Assembly (NCBI GenBank): GCA_947447405.1
Contig: CANFKQ010000005.1
Location: 1 to 37,105 of the forward strand
Length of the DNA: 37,105 nucleotides
Reading direction: 5' to 3'
From: Comamonadaceae bacterium
GTDB taxonomy: Bacteria; Pseudomonadota; Gammaproteobacteria; Burkholderiales; Burkholderiaceae_C
The translations under genes and the position numbers were made by a program. Of the stretch, positions 17,822 to 25,499 are shown piece after piece. The notes under the pieces were generated by a model. It worked only from the letters and a program-made list of their open reading frames with translations, was not told the DNA's origin and searched no databases. Each line of letters begins with the position of its first letter. The stretch's first letter is position 1.

Positions 17822-20800
17822 TTAGGCTTTCGCTGGGTTATTGGACTTAGAGAACCACGACACATACAACGCTGGCAAAACCACCAGCGTGAGCAGTGTG
17901 GCGGTGACCAAGCCACCAATCACCACAATGGCCAAGGGGCGTTGGGTCTCAGACCCAATGTCATGGCTCAAGGCCATGGGCAATAGGCCTAAGGCTGCGA
18001 GCATGGCCGTCATCAGCACGGTGCGCAGTCGCTGCAGTGCGCCTTCTTTGACCGCATCAATTACGGTATAGCCCGCGTTGCGCAATTGCTGGAATACCGA
18101 GAGCATCACCACACCATTGAGCACCGCTTGGCCCGACAGCGCAATAAAGCCAATGGCCGCAGAGACTGACAGCGGGATGCTGAAAATCCACAGTGCCACA
18201 AAGCCGCCAATCAAGGCCAAAGGCACGTTGATCAAAATCAGGCCCGCTGTTTTGAATGAGCCAAAGGCATCAAACAGCAGCACAAAAATCAGCAGCAACG
18301 AAATGGGCACCACCACGCCCAAGCGTTTCATGGCGCGTTCTTGGTTTTCAAATTCGCCAGACCATGTGACGGCGTAGCCATCGCTGATAGTCACGTTTTT
18401 GGCGACGCGTGCTTGCATGTCAGCCACGACCGAGCCCATGTCACGACCTTTCACAAAGATACCGATGGCCATGGTGCGTCGTCCTGCTTCGCGGGCGATG
18501 TTCATGGCACCGCTGCCCTGGCGAATGGTGGCCACGTTCTCCAACGTAGCGTAGCCGCCGCCGGGCAGGGCGATGGGGATCGCCGGCAGGTTGACGACCG
18601 ATCGGCGGTCACCCGCCAAGCGCAGCACCACCGAGAACTTGCGCTCGCCTTCCCAAATTTCTGTAGTGGCGTGACCAGCCAAAGCGGACTCGATCACATC
18701 TTGAATGTCGCCCACGTTCAAGCCTAGGCGTGCGGCGCGGTCGCGGTCGATATCGACGATCAGTTGTGGCACTTCGCCCAAACGGTCAATCTCGGCGCGT
18801 TGCACGCCCACGACTTGCTTGAACTCGCGTTGCATGGCTTCGGTCGTTTTACGCAACACGTCCAGGTCGTCACCTGAGACCTTGACCACGATTTGGCCTT
18901 TGATCTGCGAGATCGATTCCAGTACGTTGTCACGAATGGGCATGGAGAACGCAGGGTCGACACCGGGGATGATGGCCAGCTTTTGGTCCATTTCCTCAAT
19001 CAACAAATCACGCGTCATGCCTTTGCGCCATTCTTCAGCAGGCTTCACGTCTACAAACACCTCTGCCATGCTGAGAGTTTTGGGGTCGGTGCCGTCTTCA
19101 GGTTGACCGGCTTTGGACACTACAGTGCGAACCTCGGGAATGGTCAGCAGTTGCAAGCGTGCTTTGCGCAGCACTTTGGCCGCTTCGTCTTGCGACACGC
19201 TGGCGGGCATGTCCCAGTTCACCCAGAAGGTGCCTTCGTTCAATTCAGGTAAAAACTCAGAGCCTAAGCTGCCCGCTGCCAAGATGGATGCGGCAAAACA
19301 AGCCAGGGCAATTTTGACGACTTTGCTTGGCTGCTCCAGCGCCCAGTTGAGCACGGGTTCGTACACGCGCTTGGCCCAAGACACCACCGCGTTGTCGCCA
19401 TGCGGCACGCCTTTGCGCAGCAGCCAATAGGCCAGAAGTGGCACCAGCGTGAGCGAGAAAATGAGCGAACCAATCAATGCCGTGGTCACCGACAGGGCCA
19501 TGGGTTGGAAGATGCGGCCTTCGTGGCGTTGCAGCGCAAAAATAGGAATATGCGCGGCAATGATGATGAGCATCGAGAATACCGTGGGGCGACCCACTTC
19601 ACTGGCTGCGTTGGTGATGAGGGTGCGACGTTCTTTCTCGTTCATACCTTCACCACGCTCAGCCAAGCGGTGCATGATGTTTTCAATCACGATCACCGCA
19701 CCGTCCACGATGATGCCAAAGTCCATCGCGCCCAAACTCAGTAAGTTGGCAGGTACACCCAAAATTTTCAGACCTAAGAAAGTCGACAGCAAAGCGAGTG
19801 GAATCACCACGACCACCGCCAATGACGCACGCATGTTGGATAAAAACAAGTACAGCACCAACGACACCAGCAACGCACCTTCCACCAAGTTTTTAAACAC
19901 AGTGGTGAGGGTCTTACCCATCAACCAAGTGCGGTCGTAGAACGGCACGATTTGCACGCCCTTGGGTAGCACGCGCTCGTTGAGGTCGGCCACTTTGTCT
20001 TTGATGCCTTTCAACACGACGCTGGGGTTCTCTCCCTTGCGCATGATGATGATGCCGGTCACCACATCGTCATCCATGTCTTGGCCCACCGTGCCTAAAC
20101 GGGGTACGGCGCCAATGGCGACGGTGGCGACGTCTTTGACCAGCACAGGTGTATTGCCACGCGCGGTGACTACGATATTGCCAATGTCTTGCGCGGAATG
20201 AAGCAAGCCAATGCCACGAATGGCGAACTGTTGAACGCCTTGCGCCACGTAGCTACCACCGGCGTTGGCATTGCCTCGGCCCATGGCGTTTTGCAAGTCT
20301 TGCAGCGTCAGCTTGAAGGCCCGCAGCTTTTGCATGTCGGGCTGCACTTCGTATTGCTTGATGTAGCCGCCCATGCCCACCACGTCGGCTACGCCTGGGA
20401 TTTGGCGCAGAGCACGTTCCACGGTCCAGTCTTGGATGGTGCGCAGATCGGTTGATGTTTTGCCATCTCCCTTTAGGCGGTAGCGCATGACTTCGCCCAC
20501 GGGGGTGGCGTTGGGCATGACGTTGGCTTGCACACCGGTGGGCAAGTCGATGCTGCTGAGGCGTTCGTTGACTTGCTGACGCGCCAAGTTGACCTCGGCC
20601 TTGTCGTCATACGTGACCACGGTGAAGGACAAACCAAACTGCGTGTGTGAGAACACACGAATCGAGTTGGGCAAACCAGACAGAGCCACTTCGATCGGCA
20701 GCGTGACTTCTTTTTCCACCTCTTCCGCCGCACGACCGGGGTAGAGAGAAATCACTGTCACTTGCGTGTCGGTGACGTCGGGAAAGGCTTCAACGGATAA

Positions 20801-20896
20801 GTTTTTAAAGGCGAACACGCCCGCCATCACAAACAGCAAGGTGCCCAAGAGGATGAACAGCGGCTGGTTCAGCGCATAGTCAATGAGGCGCTTCAT
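17822..20896 (-). CDS. Heavy-metal efflux RND permease, CzcA/CusA (HME) family
   Basis: Proton-driven inner-membrane pump, 1024 residues, near the usual 1040. The N-terminal helix (about 10-30) is followed by SVEAFPDVTDTQV and YPGRAAEEVEKEVTLPIE, both typical of CzcA proteins. Transmembrane helix 4 holds MDFGIIVDGAVIVIEN with Asp392, Asp398 and Glu405, the proton-relay trio of divalent-metal HME pumps. Of the three methionines that bind copper in CusA, only the middle one (LSMAEVFVD) seems retained, so a Cu(I)/Ag(I) role is unlikely; the metal is unknown. It overlaps the adaptor gene by 4 bases (ATGA). No CzcC-type outer-membrane factor is encoded here, so it must borrow one. Confidence 0.93.
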   Translation of the reverse strand: MKRLIDYALNQPLFILLGTLLFVMAGVFAFKNLSVEAFPDVTDTQVTVISLYPGRAAEEVEKEVTLPIEVALSGLPNSIRVFSHTQFGLSFTVVTYDDKAEVNLARQQVNERLSSIDLPTGVQANVMPNATPVGEVMRYRLKGDGKTSTDLRTIQDWTVERALRQIPGVADVVGMGGYIKQYEVQPDMQKLRAFKLTLQDLQNAMGRGNANAGGSYVAQGVQQFAIRGIGLLHSAQDIGNIVVTARGNTPVLVKDVATVAIGAVPRLGTVGQDMDDDVVTGIIIMRKGENPSVVLKGIKDKVADLNERVLPKGVQIVPFYDRTWLMGKTLTTVFKNLVEGALLVSLVLYLFLSNMRASLAVVVVIPLALLSTFLGLKILGVPANLLSLGAMDFGIIVDGAVIVIENIMHRLAERGEGMNEKERRTLITNAASEVGRPTVFSMLIIIAAHIPIFALQRHEGRIFQPMALSVTTALIGSLIFSLTLVPLLAYWLLRKGVPHGDNAVVSWAKRVYEPVLNWALEQPSKVVKIALACFAASILAAGSLGSEFLPELNEGTFWVNWDMPASVSQDEAAKVLRKARLQLLTIPEVRTVVSKAGQPEDGTDPKTLSMAEVFVDVKPAEEWRKGMTRDLLIEEMDQKLAIIPGVDPAFSMPIRDNVLESISQIKGQIVVKVSGDDLDVLRKTTEAMQREFKQVVGVQRAEIDRLGEVPQLIVDIDRDRAARLGLNVGDIQDVIESALAGHATTEIWEGERKFSVVLRLAGDRRSVVNLPAIPIALPGGGYATLENVATIRQGSGAMNIAREAGRRTMAIGIFVKGRDMGSVVADMQARVAKNVTISDGYAVTWSGEFENQERAMKRLGVVVPISLLLIFVLLFDAFGSFKTAGLILINVPLALIGGFVALWIFSIPLSVSAAIGFIALSGQAVLNGVVMLSVFQQLRNAGYTVIDAVKEGALQRLRTVLMTAMLAALGLLPMALSHDIGSETQRPLAIVVIGGLVTATLLTLVVLPALYVSWFSKSNNPAKA

Positions 20897-22185
20897 TTGT
20901 GACCTGCGATGCTGGCTGGAGCGGCAGAGCCTGGGGCTGGGGTGTGTTGCATGGCTTCGTCCTGCGCATTGCGGAACTCACGTGCCAGCAGCAAGCTGTT
21001 TTCTTTCACCACCCATTCGTTGGCTTGCACACCATCGACGATGAGCACGTCTTGTAAGCCTTCGTAGCCCAGTTTGACGAGGCGTGGCTCGTACACGCCG
21101 GGTTCGGTTTGCACGTAGGCCCAATGCTCTGAACCACGCAATTGCACAGCGCTCGCGGGCACCAACACACCAGCACCCAGCTTGCGTTCGATGCGGGCGG
21201 TGCCCAGCATTTCGGCTTTGAGCACGCGTTGCTTGTTGTCGATGACGGCGCGCACTTTGATGGAGCGTGTGGTGCTGTCAATGAAGTCACCCGTGGCGGT
21301 GATCTTGGCTTCAAAGGTTTGACCAGGAAAATTAGGCAAGGTGAGCGAAATTTTGGTGCCTGGCTTGAGCGATGCGGTGTCTGATTCACGGGCATCAATT
21401 TGCACCCACAACACGCTGGGGTCACTCACCACAAACAGGGCTTGGTTGCCCGGACCGCCTTGATCGGGACGTACTTCTTGGCCCGCACTCAGGTTGCGTT
21501 CGACGACGACGCCTTTGACGGTAGCGGCGAGTCCGAGTTGTTGGTTGACGTTGTTGGCGCTGCTGCCATACATGCGTGTGCGCGCTTGGGCACGAGCCAG
21601 CTCAGCGCGTGCGCGCATGGCGTCGGCTTCGGTCAGGTCGAGTTCTTTGCGCGAAATGACGTCGGCTTCAAACAAAGTTTGGTGGCGGGCCAAGGCTCGT
21701 TCGGCCACTTGCGCATCGGCCATGGCTTTGGCGGTGTCTGCTTGGGCTGCGCCGAATTCAGGCGAGGCCAAGGTGGCCAGTACTTGTCCTGCGTTGACAC
21801 TTTGGCCGATGTCTGCGTTGAGGCTCAGCACACGCCCTGCGAACGCTGGATAGATGCGCTGGGTGCGTTCTTCGTTCCACACCAGGCGTGCGGGGAGTTC
21901 GATGGTCACGCTCTCGGCTGCTTTGGCTTCGGTTGTGCTTAACAAGGCGAGCTGAGGGTGACCTGCCGGAAAGCGGAGTTGCTGGCCTTGCACGATGGGT
22001 TGTGGTGCAGGGGGTTTCATCGCCGCATCTTGGTTGAAGAGCGCGTAGGCCAATACAGCAACGGCCAGTGCTGAACCACCAGCAACGTAGCGCTTGGTGG
22101 GCGTGTCAAGTAGTTGGCGGGTGTTTTCGCGAAGGCGATCTTGTAGGTTATGTCGTATGCTCATGCCACGTTTATCGTTCATCAT
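20893..22185 (-). CDS. RND periplasmic adaptor (membrane fusion protein), CzcB/CusB type
   Basis: Periplasmic linker between the RND pump and an outer-membrane channel, 430 residues. A membrane anchor (about 33-50, YVAGGSALAVAVLAYALF) replaces a lipoprotein signal. The order then follows HlyD-type adaptors: a barrel-sandwich half (LSLNADIGQSVNAGQVLATL), a coiled-coil hairpin of about 60 residues rich in Ala and Arg, a second half (VKGVVVERNLSAGQEV), a beta-barrel with GTKISLTLPNFPGQTFEAKI and a C-terminal membrane-proximal domain. There is no His-rich metal-binding N-terminus as in classical CzcB. It heads a two-gene operon with the pump, divergent from the two-component system across a 50-base spacer, which probably regulates it. 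Confidence 0.92.
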   Translation of the reverse strand: MMNDKRGMSIRHNLQDRLRENTRQLLDTPTKRYVAGGSALAVAVLAYALFNQDAAMKPPAPQPIVQGQQLRFPAGHPQLALLSTTEAKAAESVTIELPARLVWNEERTQRIYPAFAGRVLSLNADIGQSVNAGQVLATLASPEFGAAQADTAKAMADAQVAERALARHQTLFEADVISRKELDLTEADAMRARAELARAQARTRMYGSSANNVNQQLGLAATVKGVVVERNLSAGQEVRPDQGGPGNQALFVVSDPSVLWVQIDARESDTASLKPGTKISLTLPNFPGQTFEAKITATGDFIDSTTRSIKVRAVIDNKQRVLKAEMLGTARIERKLGAGVLVPASAVQLRGSEHWAYVQTEPGVYEPRLVKLGYEGLQDVLIVDGVQANEWVVKENSLLLAREFRNAQDEAMQHTPAPGSAAPASIAGHK

Positions 22186-22194
22186 GGCTGACCA

Positions 22195-22214
22195 ATTCCT
22201 GACCTGATTCCTGA
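22195..22214. promoter_or_regulatory. Direct repeat in the pump/two-component divergent spacer
   Basis: ATTCCTGA occurs twice in 20 bases (22195-22202 and 22207-22214), a 12-base period, in the only spacer between the adaptor gene and the response regulator gene. OmpR-family regulators bind tandem half-sites about one helical turn apart, so this is a candidate response-regulator box. Confidence 0.4.
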
Positions 22215-22235
22215 TTTCATTTCCCTAATACTTTC

Positions 22236-22925
22236 GTGCGAATTTTATTGATTGAAGATGATGCCGTGTTGCAAACGGTGATGTTGCGTAGCCTGAGCGA
22301 TGCAGGCCACCGCGTGGACGTCGCCAGCCATTTGGAAGAGGGCGCGCATTTTTGGCAGGTGCAAGCCTATGACGCCGTTTTACTTGACTTGAACCTGCCG
22401 CTCAACGGTCAGTCACACGCCGCTCAAGGGAGTGGCTTACAGCTGTTACGCGTTGCCCGCGCCCGCGGCGATCGCACGCCGGTGTTGGTGCTGACCGCTC
22501 GCAACCGAACCGACGAACGCATTGCTGGCTTAGACGCTGGCGCTGACGATTACTTGGGCAAGCCCTTTGATTTGGAAGAAGTGGAAGCCCGCTTACGCGC
22601 CTTGGTGCGACGCACCCAAGGTGTGAGTGACGAGGTACAAGTGGGGCGTTTATGCCTGAACCGTAAGCTGCGCCGCATCTTTGTGGACGATGCTGATTTG
22701 GCTTTGCCTACGCGCGAGTTTGAGGTGTTGTGCGAGTTGATGACCCCGCCTGGTCGAGCCGTGAGCAAGCGAGTGTTGTCTGACAAGCTCTCAGGTTTTG
22801 ATGAGGCCTTGGGTGACAACGCCTTAGAAGCCTTTATTTCTAGGTTGCGTAAAAAGCTGGCAGACAGTGGTGCGTCTATTCGCACTTTGCGCGGCATTGG
22901 TTATGTCCTAGAGGAGCAAATATGA
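22236..22925 (+). CDS. OmpR-family response regulator
   Basis: Two-component response regulator, 229 residues, starting with GTG. The receiver domain has the acidic pair Asp8-Asp9 (LLIEDDA), phospho-acceptor Asp51 (AVLLDLNLPL), the LVLTAR threonine and the DYLGKPF lysine. The C-terminal winged helix (about 130-226) has LPTREFEVLCELM, FISRLRKKL and IRTLRGIGYVL. After Leu-Pro in the loop following Asp51 there are about eight extra residues (NGQSHAAQGSG) compared with the usual spacing to the Gly-Leu-x-Leu-Leu helix. It overlaps the kinase gene by 4 bases. It is divergent from the RND pump operon, the usual layout for metal-responsive systems of CzcR/CusR type. Confidence 0.94.
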   Translation: MRILLIEDDAVLQTVMLRSLSDAGHRVDVASHLEEGAHFWQVQAYDAVLLDLNLPLNGQSHAAQGSGLQLLRVARARGDRTPVLVLTARNRTDERIAGLDAGADDYLGKPFDLEEVEARLRALVRRTQGVSDEVQVGRLCLNRKLRRIFVDDADLALPTREFEVLCELMTPPGRAVSKRVLSDKLSGFDEALGDNALEAFISRLRKKLADSGASIRTLRGIGYVLEEQI

Positions 22926-24322
22926 ATGCCACTGAACGTAAACCCTCCTTGCGCAATCGGCTGCTGCGCCATGTACTGATACCGCTGGCGGTGACTTGGC
23001 TGCTGGGGTCTGCCTTGGTGGTAGGTATTGCTTCTTACTTTACGCAGCAGGCGTTTGACCGCTCGCTGCTGGATGATGCATATCTAGTGGCCAGCCATGT
23101 GCGGCGCACGGCTGACGATGCAGGCAGCTTGGACTTGAGCCTATCTGCGCAAGAGATGAGCACAGTGCTGTTTGACCAAAGTGAGTCCTTGTACTTCGCC
23201 GTACTGAGTCCCACAGGTAATTTGTTGGCCGGTCATGCAGGTCTTCGTCCAGCGCAGTTTGGTGAGGCCGTGAAACCCCAATTTGCAGCCATGGAATACC
23301 AAGGGCGCGTGTTGCGCACGGTGACAATTCATCGCCAACAGCCGGGTGATTTTTATGTGGTGATGGCGCAAACCACGGCCAGTCGAGATCGTTTGTTGCA
23401 ACGCTTGTTGACGTTCTCTATCGTGCCGCAGCTGTTGTTGCTCGTATTGTTAGCCGCTTGGTTGCAACGCGCGATCGAAGACGATTTGACGCCATTGGCT
23501 GCTTTAGAAAAAGCGGTGGGGCAACGCGACGCACGCGAACTGACCCCTGTGCCTGTGACCGCCACCACGCGCGATGTGCAACGTTTGGGACAAGCCATCA
23601 ATGCCCTGCTCGGACGTATCGCTTACAGCGTGCAAGCGCAGCGCGAGTTCTCGGGCAACGTGGCGCACGAGTTGCGCACGCCACTGGCGGGCATTCGCGC
23701 CTTGGCTGATTACGGTTTGCGACAAAACGACCCACAGGTATGGCGCGAACAGTTGCAAGGCATCGCACAAAGCCAAGAGCGAGCCAGCCATTTGGTGGAT
23801 CAGTTGTTAGCCCTTGCTTTGGCAGATGAGGCTAAACAAACCCTAGAAAACACGCCTGTGGCTTTAGATGTCTTGGTCGGTGAGGCCGTGCTGCGCTTTT
23901 TGCCGCGCGCGGATGCGGCGGGTGTAGACCTAGGCGCCAAAGGCATTGACCATGCAATGGTGGTGCAAGGCAACGCGGCGTTGATTGAAGGTATCTTGAA
24001 TAACTTGATTGACAACGCGCTGCGCTATGGTCACTCTGAAAGTGGTGACAGCCACATCACCGTGTCGGTGGAGCACAGCTACCCACGCGTTACCTTATCG
24101 GTCACCGACAACGGTGTGGGCGTGCCCGCTGAGAAATTACAGCAAATCAGCCAGCGCTGGGTGCAAGGTGCAGCTGGCGAAGCACTGAAGGCCGGCATGG
24201 GTTTGGGGCTGGCTATTGTCGGCACTTATGCCAAGTTGCTGGGTGCACGCGTAGATTTGAAGCCGGTGCAGCCACAGGGTTTTTGCGTGAGCGTGGTGTT
24301 TGAAAAACCTCCACAAAGTTAA
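22922..24322 (+). CDS. Sensor histidine kinase, TctE/QseC-like (2CSK_N sensor)
   Basis: Membrane sensor kinase of 466 residues. Helix 1 is at about 17-40 (LLRHVLIPLAVTWLLG) and helix 2 at about 161-181, with a periplasmic sensor of about 120 residues between. The opening LRNRLLRHVLIPLA and the DRSLLDDAYL block are typical of the two-component sensor kinase N-terminal domain. The H-box is NVAHELRTPLAG with His249. The ATPase has NNLIDNALRYG, VTDNGVGVP and GMGLGLAIVGTYAK. The periplasmic part has two histidines but no Cys-rich or Met-rich metal motif, so the signal is not evident. Partner of the response regulator directly upstream. The pump gene arrangement suggests control of metal efflux; TctE-like kinases elsewhere sense carboxylates. 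Confidence 0.94.
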   Translation: MNATERKPSLRNRLLRHVLIPLAVTWLLGSALVVGIASYFTQQAFDRSLLDDAYLVASHVRRTADDAGSLDLSLSAQEMSTVLFDQSESLYFAVLSPTGNLLAGHAGLRPAQFGEAVKPQFAAMEYQGRVLRTVTIHRQQPGDFYVVMAQTTASRDRLLQRLLTFSIVPQLLLLVLLAAWLQRAIEDDLTPLAALEKAVGQRDARELTPVPVTATTRDVQRLGQAINALLGRIAYSVQAQREFSGNVAHELRTPLAGIRALADYGLRQNDPQVWREQLQGIAQSQERASHLVDQLLALALADEAKQTLENTPVALDVLVGEAVLRFLPRADAAGVDLGAKGIDHAMVVQGNAALIEGILNNLIDNALRYGHSESGDSHITVSVEHSYPRVTLSVTDNGVGVPAEKLQQISQRWVQGAAGEALKAGMGLGLAIVGTYAKLLGARVDLKPVQPQGFCVSVVFEKPPQS

Positions 24323-24344
24323 CTAATCAGTGCAGGAGATTTCC

Positions 24345-24806
24345 ATGGATGCCTTTCAAGATCACTACCCAGAAAACGTGGCCCATTGCTATGGCTGCGG
24401 TCACCTGAACGAGCACGGCCACCAAATTAAAACCGTGTGGGAGGGTGATGAAACCGTCACGCGTTTCAAGCCCGAGCCATATCACACCTCTGTGCCGGGT
24501 TATGCGTATGGCGGCTTGATTGCGTCACTCATTGACTGCCACTGCACAGGCACAGCTGCGGCGGCCATGTATAAGCAAGAAGGGCGCAGCCACGATTCGC
24601 TGCCTGCTTTCCGTTTTGTCACAGGTTCATTGCATGTGGACTTTTTAAAGCCAACGCCGCTGGATGGCGAGTTGGTCATTCGTGGCCGTGTGAAAGAAAT
24701 CAAAGGCCGCAAAGTGGTGGTCGAGGCCACCGTCTACGCTGGCGATGTGGCCACCGCGCGCGGTGACGTGGTGGCGCTGCAAATGCCAGAGAGCTTTGGC
24801 CAGTGA
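24345..24806 (+). CDS. PaaI-type hotdog-fold thioesterase
   Basis: Single-domain hotdog protein, 153 residues, likely an acyl-CoA thioesterase. I start it at the ATG at 24345, six bases after AGGAG (24334-24338), rather than the GTG at 24330 which precedes the ribosome-binding site. The N-terminal HCYGCGHLNEHGHQIK has two cysteines spaced as in a subgroup of PaaI/4-hydroxybenzoyl-CoA thioesterase-like proteins. The helix GYAYGGLIASLIDCHCTGTAA carries the family Asp, and LHVDFLKPTPL plus LVIRGRVKEIKGRKVVVEA form the sheet. The substrate is unknown. It follows the kinase gene by 22 bases and may be co-transcribed without functional linkage. Confidence 0.88.
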   Translation: MDAFQDHYPENVAHCYGCGHLNEHGHQIKTVWEGDETVTRFKPEPYHTSVPGYAYGGLIASLIDCHCTGTAAAAMYKQEGRSHDSLPAFRFVTGSLHVDFLKPTPLDGELVIRGRVKEIKGRKVVVEATVYAGDVATARGDVVALQMPESFGQ

Positions 24807-24815
24807 CGACCTTGC

Positions 24816-25430
24816 TTAAGCCTTGGGCCGCCACATGTGAAACAGTTGCTCTGGTCCGATACTGAAGTAGTCGGCAGGACCACCGCCACGCAAGATATGG
24901 CCTGCATTGGCGGTGTCGTAAATGCCGTCTTTGAGCAAGTGGTCGGCAATGTGCACGCCCACGACTTCGCCCAACACCAACCACGTAGGTACCTTTTGTT
25001 TGTCAAGGCCTTCGAGCTGAATGATTTGCGTGCTGCGGCACTCAAACGACACAGGGCTTTCTGCCACACGGGGCACATTGACCACGCGTGAAGGTGCGGT
25101 GGTGAGGCCAGCCAACTCAAACTCATTCACCTCGGGGCCGACTGGTGCGCAGGTTTGATTCATGGCTTCGGCCAAAGGGCGTGTGACGAGATTCCACACA
25201 AACATGCCATTTTCTTGTACGTTGCGCAGCGAGTCTTTGGGGCCGGTGCTTGAGAAGCCCACGATGGGCGGGATGTAGTTGAAGGCGGTGAAGAAACTGT
25301 AGGGAGCGAGGTTCAACACACCGTCGTTGCTGCGGGTCGAGACCCAGCCAATGGGGCGAGGGCCAACGATGGCGTTGAACGGGTCATGGGGCAGGCCGTG
25401 GCCATCTTTGGGTTCGTAAAAATGCGTCAT
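24816..25430 (-). CDS. Flavin reductase-like (FMN-binding split-barrel) domain protein
   Basis: Soluble 204-residue protein of the flavin reductase-like family. The FMN-binding core is visible: FNAIVGPRPIGWVSTRSNDG, NLAPYSFFTAFNYIPPIVGFSS and KDSLRNVQENGMFVWNLV (phosphate-contact segment). The region VPTWLVLGEVVGVHI closes the barrel. Members bind FMN and act as flavin reductases or as oxidoreductases of unknown substrate; the class without a paired monooxygenase in the neighbourhood is common in Burkholderiales. It converges on the thioesterase gene (9 bases between stops) and lies downstream of the channel operon with a 69-base gap that has a short hairpin (25456-25475) but no T-run. Confidence 0.9.
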   Translation of the reverse strand: MTHFYEPKDGHGLPHDPFNAIVGPRPIGWVSTRSNDGVLNLAPYSFFTAFNYIPPIVGFSSTGPKDSLRNVQENGMFVWNLVTRPLAEAMNQTCAPVGPEVNEFELAGLTTAPSRVVNVPRVAESPVSFECRSTQIIQLEGLDKQKVPTWLVLGEVVGVHIADHLLKDGIYDTANAGHILRGGGPADYFSIGPEQLFHMWRPKA

Positions 25431-25499
25431 GGCTATACGGTAAACGCAAACGGGTAAGCAGGCTGTCGCCTACTTGCAAAACCGCAAACGCTGTGGGCC

